Shown here in pieces: positions 52,192 through 60,904 of a DNA stretch of 64,000 nucleotides; positions within the stretch are counted from its first letter, which is position 1, and each line of letters opens with the position of its first letter. The notes below the pieces were generated by a model that was not told the origin of the DNA, made no database searches, and was given only the letters and a program-made list of their open reading frames with translations. Position numbers and translations under genes: made by a program. The DNA is from Arthrobacter sp. SLBN-100 (lineage in GTDB: Bacteria > Actinomycetota > Actinomycetes > Actinomycetales > Micrococcaceae), in the NCBI RefSeq assembly GCF_006715305.1, contig NZ_VFMY01000001.1, positions 3,286,001 to 3,350,000 of the forward strand, given 5' to 3'.

Positions 52192-53028
52192 TCAGCCGGC
52201 GTAGAAGTCGGCGAGTTCCTTGATGAGCTTGTCCGGGGCCTTGATGACGCCGTCGTGGCCGAAGCCGGGCAGGATGGTGTAGCTGGAGCCGGAGAGGACG
52301 TCGTGGATCTGGCCACAGGCCACCCCGAAGTACGCGGGGCTCTTTTCGCCCACCACGATCAGCGTTTCGAGCGGCAGTTCGAGGAACGGCTCGGCCGGCA
52401 TGTCCGCGGCGATGATCGCCTTGATCTCACGGACGCCGGTCCGCATCAGTTCGCGCTGCTGCTTGCCCTCTGACGTGCCGGCGGTGAGCTTGTTGGCCAG
52501 GGTCAGCATGGAGAGCGGCATCCGCGACGAGAAGGCGCCGCCGGCTTCGAGGCCGCGCTGCAGGACGGCGAGGGCGCGGTCGTCGTCCCCGGCCGCAATG
52601 GCGCGCTCGTATTCGGCAGTCCAGTCCGCCTTGACGCTGTGGTTTACCGAGACGGCGGGATCGTAGACAGCGAGCCGTTCCACGGGCAGGGTCCGTGCCG
52701 CGTGGAGCGCAACGGCCCCGCCGAAGCTGTGTCCGAAGACGTCCGTGCTGGAGGTGTACTTCATCACGGTATCAAGGTCGCGGATGTCCACGTCCAGGGT
52801 GTAATCCTCCGGCTGCGGGGACGATGAACCACGGCCGCGGCGGTTGAACGTGTGCACCGGGCGGCCCAGGGCGGCGCTGAGCTTCTGCGCGAACTTGGTG
52901 TAATCCGCAGCCGTCACGAGGGACGGCGGGACTACCACTACGCCTGAACCGGCGGAAGCCAGTTCCGCACCGGTGGAAAAGAGCTCCAGAGTGCCGCCGT
53001 CGGGGGTCCTGATGTTCTCTCGCGTCAT
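52192..53028 (-). CDS. Alpha/beta hydrolase
   Basis: The 278-residue protein has the alpha/beta hydrolase fold with the nucleophile elbow GHSFGG at 99-104 (Ser101), the FNRRGRGSS turn at 61-69, a catalytic acid in the VVGEK region and His in GFGHDG near the C-terminus. It is a clear paralogue of the gene at 62742-63599 (same RRGRGSSS and GHS(F/L)GG blocks). The substrate is unknown. It lies after the TetR gene on the same strand, with a double palindrome in front that may be its operator. ATG 53028 is a clean start. Confidence 0.83.
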   Translation of the reverse strand: MTRENIRTPDGGTLELFSTGAELASAGSGVVVVPPSLVTAADYTKFAQKLSAALGRPVHTFNRRGRGSSSPQPEDYTLDVDIRDLDTVMKYTSSTDVFGHSFGGAVALHAARTLPVERLAVYDPAVSVNHSVKADWTAEYERAIAAGDDDRALAVLQRGLEAGGAFSSRMPLSMLTLANKLTAGTSEGKQQRELMRTGVREIKAIIAADMPAEPFLELPLETLIVVGEKSPAYFGVACGQIHDVLSGSSYTILPGFGHDGVIKAPDKLIKELADFYAG

Positions 53029-53100
53029 GTTCCGAGCCTAGCCGAGCAACCTGAACGCGGGCACCATGGACACTGCAGGTGGCCCCGCCAGCCCTCAGCA

Positions 53101-53123
53101 CTGACAGTTAGCCTGACCGTCAG
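53101..53123. promoter_or_regulatory. Candidate TetR operator before the alpha/beta hydrolase gene
   Basis: Two tandem 11-base palindromic sites, CTGACAGTTAG and CTGACCGTCAG, sit one base apart, the second being a perfect palindrome. They overlap the TetR stop codon and are 73 bases before the hydrolase start. TetR proteins often bind such pairs; this fits control of the hydrolase gene by the TetR protein. Confidence 0.45.
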
Positions 53124-53791
53124 CCGAGGCGTTTGATGAGCGCCGCGCTCTGCTCCCGGATCGCCGGCAGCGCAGTAGCCAGCCCGCACAGAATGAGCCC
53201 GGCATCCGCGGCCTGCAGGGCAGAGGCGGGGGTGGCCATTCCGTCTGCCCGAAGGCTGATCAGGGATTCGACCAGGCGGAAGGCAAGGTCCCCCGGGTTG
53301 GCTCCAATGGTGGGCAGAGGGCCCACGGGAGACAGGGCTGCGCCGAGTTCCCCGTACACATTGCGCAGCTCCTGCCGGTCGGCCAGGAACCGTTCGAAGC
53401 GCCCGCTGCGCGCCTCCGGCAGGTGGTACAGGACGCCGAGGTTCCAACGGGCGCTGCACAGTTGTGTCCCGTCATAAAGGGCGACGGCGTGAAGGCGGCT
53501 CCCAGCGGGCACTTCCGCTGCGGGCAGGGCCGCCACCGCCCGGGCAAACGCCAGCCCGCCGGACACGGTGCCCTCAAGGAGGTCCTCGAGGATGTCGTCC
53601 TTGGTCTTGAAGTGGTGGTACAGCGAGGACTGCCTGATCCCGACGGCATCGGCGATGGAGCGGGTGGAGGTGTTGGCGAAGCCCTGGGTGCTGAAGAGCT
53701 CGGCAGCCGCGTCCAGGATCTCCTCCCGGGCGGTGGCCCCCGGCCTGGAGGGCTGTTGGCTGCGGGGGCGTCCCGGTCCGGCTGAAGTCAC
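53120..53791 (-). CDS. TetR-family transcriptional regulator
   Basis: The 223-residue repressor has a TetR helix-turn-helix at about residues 22-65 (ILDAAAELFSTQGFANTSTRSIADAVGIRQSSLYHHFKTKDDIL begins here) and a helical ligand domain. GTG 53791 starts it, with an AT-rich upstream region. It is divergent from the permease that begins the guanidine operon and precedes the alpha/beta hydrolase gene on its own strand. It could regulate either neighbour; the CTGAC-type palindromes at its end favour the hydrolase. Confidence 0.85.
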   Translation of the reverse strand: MTSAGPGRPRSQQPSRPGATAREEILDAAAELFSTQGFANTSTRSIADAVGIRQSSLYHHFKTKDDILEDLLEGTVSGGLAFARAVAALPAAEVPAGSRLHAVALYDGTQLCSARWNLGVLYHLPEARSGRFERFLADRQELRNVYGELGAALSPVGPLPTIGANPGDLAFRLVESLISLRADGMATPASALQAADAGLILCGLATALPAIREQSAALIKRLG

Positions 53792-54011
53792 GGCCTCATT
53801 CTTGCATCATGATTGGAGCCGTTTGAGCGCCAAGTGAACGGTGAGGGGACGGAAATAAACCGGTAACAAGATGTCTATGCGCCTTTTACAGAGGTGAAAC
53901 TCTTTGGGGACATCCCGCTGGAAAACTATCAAGTGACCGGTATTCCGCAGCCATCGGCCGAGGGCTGCATTACCGCCGGCCCCCTCGCCGTTCCAGCCCC
54001 CGGAGAATCCG
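53792..54011. promoter_or_regulatory. Control region upstream of the guanidine operon
   Basis: This 220-base gap lies between the TetR gene and the permease. It has GAAAC (53896-53900) six bases from GGGAC (53907-53911), and GAAAAC (53921-53926) six bases from GTGAC (53933-53937), which resembles pairs of GlnR-type half sites for nitrogen control. A guanidine riboswitch was looked for but not recognised. Inverted CCGTT/AACGG sequences lie at the left end. All of this is weak pattern matching. Confidence 0.3.
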
Positions 54012-55514
54012 ATGACCTCAACAGTTCTTCCCACCGTCCACGCGGACGATGCAGATTTGACGTCCCTTGGCTACGAGCCCACCCTGCACCGGAAACTCGG
54101 CCGCTACGCTTCCTTTGCCGCCGGCTTTTCCTTCGTTTCCATCCTCACCACCATCTTCCAGCTGTTCGCCTTCGGCTACTCGTTCGCGGGACCAGCCTTC
54201 TTCTGGACCTGGCCGGTAGTGCTGGTGGGCCAGCTCCTCGTGGCCCTGAACTTCGCCGAACTCGCCGCCCGCTACCCGCTGTCCGGAGCCGTGTACCAGT
54301 GGGCCCGGCGCGTTGGCGGCGAGGGCGTGGGCTGGTTTGCCGGGTGGTTTATGGCCATCGCCCAGGTGGTGACCGCCGCGGCCGCCGCCATCGCCCTGCA
54401 GGTGGTGCTGCCCCAGCTGTGGGACGGCTTCCAGCTCGTGGGCGGGGACCCTGCGCTTAACACCGTGACCGGAGCTGCCAACGCTGTGATCCTGGGTGCC
54501 GTGCTCCTCGTGGCCACCACCATCATCAACTCATTGGGCGTCAAGCTCATGGCCCACGTGAACTCGGTGGGCGTCACCTGCGAGATCGTCGGAGTCGCCG
54601 CCGTCATCCTGGCCCTCATCAGCGCCGCCCAGCGCGGGCCCGAGGTTGTTGCGGACACCACCGTGCTCCAGAACTCGGACCTCGGCGCCGTGGGAGCATT
54701 CCTGGTCTCCGGCCTGATGGCCGCCTACGTCATGGTGGGCTTCAACTCCGCCGGCGAGCTTTCCGAAGAAACCAAGGACCCGCGCCGGACCGCCCCGCGA
54801 ACCATCCTCTCCGCCCTGCTCATCTCCGGAATCGGCGGCGCGCTGATGATCATCACCGCCCTGATGGCCGCACCCAGCCTCGACGACGGCCGGCTCGCCA
54901 CCGAGGGCCTGCCCTACGTCCTCACCGCCGTCCTGGGCACCTTCTGGGGCAAGGTCCTGCTGGTGGACGTCGCCATCGCCATCTTCGTCTGCACCCTGGC
55001 CATCCAGACCGCCGGTTCACGGCTCGTGTTCTCCATGGCCCGCGACGGCAAACTCCCCGCCTCGGCGCTGCTGTCCTCGGTCCACCCCACCCGCGGAACG
55101 CCCATGTGGCCCTCGATCGCCATCGGTGCCCTCGCCGTCGGCGTCCTCGCCATCAATGTTGGCAACGCTGCCTTGTTCACCACCCTCTGCAGCGTCTGCA
55201 TCGTCATGGTCTACATCGCCTACCTGCTGGTCACGGTGCCGCAGCTCCTGAACAGGCTCCGCGGCGACTGGAACCGGGTAGGGCAGACACTGCCGGCAGG
55301 GCTGTTCTCGCTGGGGCGCTGGGGCCTGCCCGTCAACATCCTGGCTGTCCTCTACGGGGCCCTCATGGTGGTCAACCTCGCATGGCCGCGGCCCGAGGTT
55401 TACGACCCGTCCGGGGAGAACCCCGTCCTGCTCTACTCCGCCCCGCTCATGGTGGCGGTGGTCCTGCTCCTCGGACTCTGGGTCCGGCGCCGGAACCTGG
55501 CTACCAAGGCCTGA
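54012..55514 (+). CDS. APC-family permease, likely guanidine or urea-derivative importer
   Basis: The 500-residue protein is an amino acid-polyamine-organocation permease with 12-13 transmembrane segments. Landmarks are GYEPTLHRKLGRYASFAAGFSFVSI near 17-40, FNSAGELSEETKDPRRTAP in the middle (conserved in this group) and SRLVFSMARDGKLPASALL. APC permeases of this subgroup occur with urea carboxylase genes. In this operon, substrate inference is guanidine or a similar small nitrogen compound. ATG 54012 has a GGAGAA ribosome site. Confidence 0.82.
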   Translation: MTSTVLPTVHADDADLTSLGYEPTLHRKLGRYASFAAGFSFVSILTTIFQLFAFGYSFAGPAFFWTWPVVLVGQLLVALNFAELAARYPLSGAVYQWARRVGGEGVGWFAGWFMAIAQVVTAAAAAIALQVVLPQLWDGFQLVGGDPALNTVTGAANAVILGAVLLVATTIINSLGVKLMAHVNSVGVTCEIVGVAAVILALISAAQRGPEVVADTTVLQNSDLGAVGAFLVSGLMAAYVMVGFNSAGELSEETKDPRRTAPRTILSALLISGIGGALMIITALMAAPSLDDGRLATEGLPYVLTAVLGTFWGKVLLVDVAIAIFVCTLAIQTAGSRLVFSMARDGKLPASALLSSVHPTRGTPMWPSIAIGALAVGVLAINVGNAALFTTLCSVCIVMVYIAYLLVTVPQLLNRLRGDWNRVGQTLPAGLFSLGRWGLPVNILAVLYGALMVVNLAWPRPEVYDPSGENPVLLYSAPLMVAVVLLLGLWVRRRNLATKA

Positions 55515-55602
55515 TCCGCTGCATCTCCAACAGCCGCAGCGACCTCCCCGCGAACCAAGTGCTTCCGAACCAACAGTGCTTCCGAACCGACCCAGGATTG
55601 AC

Positions 55603-56481
55603 ATGACACAAGTAACCGAACGTCCAGCAGGTACAGCCACCACCGCAGGCGCCCGTGCCCACGCCAGGGAGCAGCACGGCAGGACGGCCGACACCATGCG
55701 GTACGTGCCCGCCGCCTCCGCCCCGGCACGCCTGACCGCCGGCCTCACTGACGGCGCCGCCGGTAAGCTCACCTGGGCCGAATCCCTGGCCTTCGGCCGC
55801 TACACCACGCTGGCCCTGGCCCGCGGCACCCGGATCAGGCTCACGGACACCTCCGGCGATGCCTGCGTGCACGCCCTCCTCTACCGGGCCGGAGCCCTGT
55901 ACGAGCGCCTCAACGTGGCTGACACCGTCAAAGTCCCCTGGCAGGCATACCCGACCACCGGCCACCCGCTGCTGTCCGACGCCGGCCGCCTGATGGCCAC
56001 GATCGTCGCCGACACGTCCTCGCGCCACGACGCCCTGACCGGCGCCACCACCCTTGACGCAAACACGGCAAAGTACGGCGCCGGAAGCGTGCACAGCGAG
56101 TCCCCCGCCGCCCGCGAACTGCTCACCCTCGGAGCGCTCAAGAACGGCCTGGGCCCGCGTGACGTGGCCCCATCCCTGTCCCTCTTCAAAGGCATCGGCG
56201 TGGACCCGGCCGGAAGCATCACCTTCACCGGAAGCGCGGGGCCGGGTGCCGCCGTCGAACTCCTCCTCCAGATGGACACCGTGCTGGTCCTTGCCAATAC
56301 CGCGCACCCCCTGGACCCCCGCGAAGATTTCACCGGCACCGCCGTGGACATTGTTGCCTGGCACGCGCCGCAGGACCTGGCGGCACTGGAAGCGGGCACG
56401 CTCACAGGCCCCCTGGCGCCCGAACACCAGCAGGCACTGCACAACACCGAACACGACCTGACCGCGAGGAACTCACGATGA
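55603..56481 (+). CDS. DUF1989 protein, predicted carboxyguanidine deiminase subunit (CgdB-type)
   Basis: The 292-residue protein belongs to DUF1989, formerly urea carboxylase-associated protein 2. It has TRIRLTDTSGDACVHALLY, and DVAPSLSLFKGIGVDPAGSITF. Published work assigns the paired DUF1989 proteins to a carboxyguanidine deiminase that removes ammonia from carboxyguanidine to give allophanate. ATG 55603 has an AGGATT ribosome site. It overlaps the next DUF1989 gene by four bases. Confidence 0.8.
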   Translation: MTQVTERPAGTATTAGARAHAREQHGRTADTMRYVPAASAPARLTAGLTDGAAGKLTWAESLAFGRYTTLALARGTRIRLTDTSGDACVHALLYRAGALYERLNVADTVKVPWQAYPTTGHPLLSDAGRLMATIVADTSSRHDALTGATTLDANTAKYGAGSVHSESPAARELLTLGALKNGLGPRDVAPSLSLFKGIGVDPAGSITFTGSAGPGAAVELLLQMDTVLVLANTAHPLDPREDFTGTAVDIVAWHAPQDLAALEAGTLTGPLAPEHQQALHNTEHDLTARNSR

Positions 56482-57155
56482 ACACCGCCACCCACACTGA
56501 AACCATCGCGGACGCCCGCGACATTGCGCTTACTCCCGGCGACGTGGTGCTTGACGAATTCGTGGAGGCCCGCGGCCCCTGGTCCGCCGTCGTGGCCGCC
56601 GGCGACGTGCTGACTATCGTGGACCTCGAAGGCAACCAGGCCGTGGACTGCCTGCTGTACGCCGCGGGGGACACCTCGGTGCGCTACTCCGCCGCCGTCA
56701 CCATTGCCCGGCAGCAGTCGATTGTCCTCACCACGGGGTCAGTGCTGAGGGCGGACACTGGAGCTCCCCTCATGACAGTGGTGGCGGACGAGGTGGGCGT
56801 CCACGACACGATAGGCGGTGCCTGCTCGCAGGAATCCAACACCCTGCGCTACGGCCAGCACACCCGCGAGCAGCACGCCTGCGTGGAGAACTTCCTGATC
56901 GAAGGCTCGCGCTGGGGCCTCGGAAAGCGGGACCTGGTGTCCAACATCAACTGGTTCATGAACGTTCCCGTGGATCCGGACGGCGCCCTGGGAATCGTGG
57001 ACGGCCTGTCCGCTCCCGGCAAGCGGGTGGCGCTGCGGGCCGAGGTGGACACCCTGGTGCTCGTCTCCAACTGCCCGCAGATCAACAACCCCTGCAACGG
57101 GTTCAACCCCACGCCCGTCCGCATGATCGTCACCCGGCCGGAGGCTGCACGATGA
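56478..57155 (+). CDS. DUF1989 protein, predicted carboxyguanidine deiminase subunit (CgdA-type)
   Basis: The 225-residue protein is the shorter DUF1989 partner, formerly urea carboxylase-associated protein 1. VDLEGNQAVDCLLYAA, GACSQESNTLRYGQHTREQHAC and NINWFMNVPVDPDG are typical, and it has several Cys residues (such as CPQINNPCNG) that could bind a metal. With the larger partner it would deiminate carboxyguanidine. It overlaps both neighbours by four bases (ATGA), which means translational coupling. Confidence 0.8.
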   Translation: MNTATHTETIADARDIALTPGDVVLDEFVEARGPWSAVVAAGDVLTIVDLEGNQAVDCLLYAAGDTSVRYSAAVTIARQQSIVLTTGSVLRADTGAPLMTVVADEVGVHDTIGGACSQESNTLRYGQHTREQHACVENFLIEGSRWGLGKRDLVSNINWFMNVPVDPDGALGIVDGLSAPGKRVALRAEVDTLVLVSNCPQINNPCNGFNPTPVRMIVTRPEAAR

Positions 57156-60100
57156 GCAACAACAACCTGAGCACTTTTGACACCCTCCTGATCGCCAACC
57201 GCGGCGAGATCGCCTGCCGCATCATCGAATCCGCCCGGAAGCTGGGACTCCGCACGGTCGCCGTGTTCTCCGAAGCGGACCGGGGCGCCAAGCACGTCCG
57301 GCTGGCAGATGAAGCGGTGCTCCTTGGGCCCGCGCCGGCGAAGGAGTCCTACCTCCGCGTGGATGCGCTGCTCGAAGCTGCCAAATCCACCGGTGCGGGC
57401 GCCATCCACCCCGGCTACGGCTTCCTGTCCGAGGATGCCGCCTTTGCCGAGGCCGTGGAAGCAGCCGGGCTCGTCTTTGTGGGACCCACCGCCGAGCAGC
57501 TGCGCATCTTCGGCACCAAGCACACAGCGCGCGACGCCGCCCGGGCGGCCGGGGTGCCGATGATCGCCGGTTCCGGGCTGCTGGAGGACGTGGACGACGC
57601 CGTTGCGGCCAGTACCACGATTGGGTTCCCACTGATGCTCAAAGCCACCGGCGGAGGCGGCGGCATTGGCATGACCGTATGCCGCACCGAGGCCGAACTC
57701 GTGGAAAGCTTTCCCCGCGTGGCCCGCCTCGCCGGCGCCAGCTTCGGCACCGCCGGCGTGTTCGCTGAGCGCTACGTGGAGAACGCCCGCCACATCGAGG
57801 TCCAGATCTTCGGCGACGGCGAAGGCCGGGTGGTCAGCCTCGGCGACCGGGACTGCTCCCTGCAGCGCCGCCACCAGAAAGTCCTCGAGGAGGCACCCGC
57901 ACCGGACCTGCCGGACGGGCTGCGCGAAGAACTCCACCGCAGCTCCCGCGCGCTCTGCGCTTCCCTCAACTACCGCTCCGCCGGCACCGTGGAGTTCGTC
58001 TACGACTCCGCCCGCCGCGAGGCCTCGTTCCTGGAGGTCAACGCCCGGCTCCAGGTGGAGCACCCTGTCACCGAAGCCGTCACCGGCGTGGACCTGGTGG
58101 AGTGGATGCTCCGCTTGGCCCAGGGCGGAAGCGAAGCCGAATCGGTCCTTGCCGGAGCGCCGGACAGCCTGCCGGTTTCGGGGCATGCCGTGGAAGCCCG
58201 CGTCTACGCCGAGGACCCTGCACGGGGCTTCCAGCCCAGCGCCGGCACCGTGACCAACGCCGCCTACCCGGCAACGGAGGACGTCCGCGTGGACGCCTGG
58301 GCGGAAACGGGAACCGAAGTCTCCACCAACTACGATCCCCTCCTTGGCAAGATCATCACCTCCGGCGCGAACCGCGCCGAAGCCCTCGATCGGCTCGCCG
58401 CAGCCCTCAAAGACACCCGGATCGACGGGATCGAAACAAATCTGGGGATGCTCCGCGCCGCCACCCGGCTCGATGTGGTGCGCACCGTCCAGCACTCCAC
58501 CAGCACGCTGGACAACGTGGGGGACCCCGAACCGCGAATCACCGTGGGGCGCCCCGGCCTGCAGACGAGTGTTCAGGACTGGCCCGGCCGCACGGGCCTG
58601 TGGCAGATCGGCGTACCCCCGAGCGGGCCCATGGACGATCTCTCCTTTCGGCTCGGAAACACCGCCCTCGGCAACCCGGAAGGCGCTCCCGGCCTGGAAT
58701 TCACCATGACCGGCCCGAGCCTGACTTTCACCCACGCCACCACTGTCTGCGTCACCGGCGCGGAAGTAACGGTGACAGTTGACGGGACGGACGTGCCCAC
58801 CTGGGCGCCCGTCAGGATCCCCGCGGGAGGAACGCTCGACGTCGGCACAGCTGGCAGCAAGGGCCTCCGGGGCTACATCCTGTTCGAGGGCGGCCTGGAC
58901 ATTCCGCAGTACCTGGGCAGCGCCTCCACCTTCACGCTGGGCCAGTTCGGCGGCCACGCCGGGCGGGTCCTGCGCGCCGGTGACGTCCTGAGGGCAGTCA
59001 AGCATGCCGGCGGCGCGCCGGACGAAGCCCCTGCCACTGCCGTGCCCCTCGACAGCCGCCCGGCCCTGACCTCCGCCTGGGAGCTTTCCGTCGCGGAAGG
59101 TCCGCACGGCGCCCCGGAATTCTTCCAGCGCGAAGACATCGAAGAGCTGTACGCCGCCGAGTACGAGGTCCACTTCAACTCCGCCCGCACCGGCGTCCGC
59201 CTCATCGGCCCCAAGCCGCGCTGGGCCCGGACGGACGGCGGCGAGGCGGGCTTGCACCCGTCCAACATCCACGACACTGCCTACTCGGTGGGCGCGCTGG
59301 ACTTTACTGGCGACACTCCCATCCTGCTTGGACCCGACGGCCCCAGCCTGGGCGGGTTTGTCTGCCCGGTCACCGTGGTGACTGCCGACCGCTGGAAGCT
59401 TGGCCAGCTCCGGCCGGGGGACAAAGTCCGGTTCGTTCCCATCCGGGTCAGCCAGGCGCCGTCGGCCAAGGACCTTGGTCCGGGCCGCCAGCTGGTTCTG
59501 CCCGGCGACGCCGGGTGGTCCGGGGATATCTCTGCGGTGACCGCCGCCTCCGCGTCCGGCCTCCGTACCCCGCGCGGGGATGGCGACGACGGCGTGCTGG
59601 GCCGGGTGCCGGAAGGCCCGGGCAGGCCCGCGGTCACCTACCGCCGGTCCGGCGACGACAACCTGCTGGTGGAATACGGCGAGATGGTGCTGGACCTCGG
59701 GCTCCGCGCCCGGGTGCACGCCCTGCACCAACACATCGAACAGCTCCGCGTGCCCGGGATCGTTGACCTTACCCCGGGCATCCGCTCCCTGCAGATCAAG
59801 GTGGATCCGTCAGTTCTGCCCACGAAGCGACTGCTGGACATCGTCCAGGAGATCGAGGCTGCACTGCCGGCCAGTTCTGAACTGGTGGTTCCCAGCCGCA
59901 CCGTCCGGCTGCCGCTGTCCTGGGACGACCCCGCCACGCGTGAAGCGATCGAACGCTACATGGCCGGTGTCCGTGACGATGCGCCCTGGTGCCCCTGGAA
60001 CATCGAATTCATCCGCCGGATCAACGGGCTGGACTCCGTCAGCGAGGTGTTCGACACCGTCTTCAACGCCGAATACCTGGTCCTGGGCCTGGGCGACGTG

Positions 60101-60904
60101 TACCTTGGCGCCCCGGTAGCCACCCCGCTGGACCCACGCCACCGCCTGGTCACCACCAAGTACAACCCGGCCCGCACCTGGACGCCGGAAAACGCGGTGG
60201 GAATCGGCGGCGCGTACATGTGCATTTACGGCATGGAAGGACCGGGCGGCTACCAGTTCGTCGGCCGCACCACCCAGGTGTGGTCGCGCTACGCGGACTC
60301 CGCCCCGTTCGAACCGGGCTCGCCCTGGCTGCTGCGTTTCTTCGACCGGATCTCCTGGTACCCCGTCAGCCCGGAGGAACTCCTGGACCTGCGGGCGGAC
60401 ATGGCCGCCGGAAGGGGCCGCGGGGTGGAAATCGAGGACGGCACCTTCTCGCTCGCCGAGCACGAGGTGTTCCTCGAGGAAAACCGCGGGTCCATCGCGG
60501 CGTTCCGGGAAAAGCAGGGCGCCGCGTTCGCTGTTGAACGGCAGGCATGGGCCGACGCCGGCGAGTTTGACCGTGCCGACGCGCTGGCCGCCGTCGTGGT
60601 GCCGGCGGCAGACGAGGTGGAGGTTCCGGACGGCGGTTCCCTCGTGGCCGCGCCCTTCGCTGCGAGCGTCTGGAAGGTCGATGTGGCGGAGGGTGACCGG
60701 GTGGTCAAGGGCCAGCCGCTGGTGTCCCTGGAAGCGATGAAGATGGAAACCGTCCTGGAGGCGCCGTGTGACGGCGTGGTGCTGCGGGTCCTGCCGGTTG
60801 CGGGCTCCCAGGTGGTTGCCGGCGAGGCAGTGGTAGTCCTTGGCAGCGATGACCTGGAACCTGTGGAAGTGGATGTCCCGGAACTGGAAGAGGCAGCAGT
60901 ATGA
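57152..60904 (+). CDS. Biotin-dependent urea/guanidine carboxylase
   Basis: The 1250-residue enzyme has a biotin carboxylase domain (about 8-450: IANRGEIACRIIESARKLGL, HPGYGFLSED, MLKATGGGGGIGM, FLEVNARLQVEHPVTE). The AHS2 (KipA-like) domain is at about 460-760, the AHS1 (KipI-like) domain at about 830-1040, and the biotin carrier domain at about 1165-1235 with the biotinylated Lys1197 in EAMKMET. This is the bacterial urea carboxylase layout. Members found with DUF1989 genes act better on guanidine. Substrate preference cannot be fixed without aligning the active-site Asp/Asn position. It overlaps the genes on both sides by four bases. Confidence 0.93.
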   Translation: MSNNNLSTFDTLLIANRGEIACRIIESARKLGLRTVAVFSEADRGAKHVRLADEAVLLGPAPAKESYLRVDALLEAAKSTGAGAIHPGYGFLSEDAAFAEAVEAAGLVFVGPTAEQLRIFGTKHTARDAARAAGVPMIAGSGLLEDVDDAVAASTTIGFPLMLKATGGGGGIGMTVCRTEAELVESFPRVARLAGASFGTAGVFAERYVENARHIEVQIFGDGEGRVVSLGDRDCSLQRRHQKVLEEAPAPDLPDGLREELHRSSRALCASLNYRSAGTVEFVYDSARREASFLEVNARLQVEHPVTEAVTGVDLVEWMLRLAQGGSEAESVLAGAPDSLPVSGHAVEARVYAEDPARGFQPSAGTVTNAAYPATEDVRVDAWAETGTEVSTNYDPLLGKIITSGANRAEALDRLAAALKDTRIDGIETNLGMLRAATRLDVVRTVQHSTSTLDNVGDPEPRITVGRPGLQTSVQDWPGRTGLWQIGVPPSGPMDDLSFRLGNTALGNPEGAPGLEFTMTGPSLTFTHATTVCVTGAEVTVTVDGTDVPTWAPVRIPAGGTLDVGTAGSKGLRGYILFEGGLDIPQYLGSASTFTLGQFGGHAGRVLRAGDVLRAVKHAGGAPDEAPATAVPLDSRPALTSAWELSVAEGPHGAPEFFQREDIEELYAAEYEVHFNSARTGVRLIGPKPRWARTDGGEAGLHPSNIHDTAYSVGALDFTGDTPILLGPDGPSLGGFVCPVTVVTADRWKLGQLRPGDKVRFVPIRVSQAPSAKDLGPGRQLVLPGDAGWSGDISAVTAASASGLRTPRGDGDDGVLGRVPEGPGRPAVTYRRSGDDNLLVEYGEMVLDLGLRARVHALHQHIEQLRVPGIVDLTPGIRSLQIKVDPSVLPTKRLLDIVQEIEAALPASSELVVPSRTVRLPLSWDDPATREAIERYMAGVRDDAPWCPWNIEFIRRINGLDSVSEVFDTVFNAEYLVLGLGDVYLGAPVATPLDPRHRLVTTKYNPARTWTPENAVGIGGAYMCIYGMEGPGGYQFVGRTTQVWSRYADSAPFEPGSPWLLRFFDRISWYPVSPEELLDLRADMAAGRGRGVEIEDGTFSLAEHEVFLEENRGSIAAFREKQGAAFAVERQAWADAGEFDRADALAAVVVPAADEVEVPDGGSLVAAPFAASVWKVDVAEGDRVVKGQPLVSLEAMKMETVLEAPCDGVVLRVLPVAGSQVVAGEAVVVLGSDDLEPVEVDVPELEEAAV

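Noticed and set aside
53792..54011. A guanidine riboswitch before the guanidine operon
   Set aside because: The conserved loops of the guanidine I, II and III classes were not seen. A covariance-model search would settle it.
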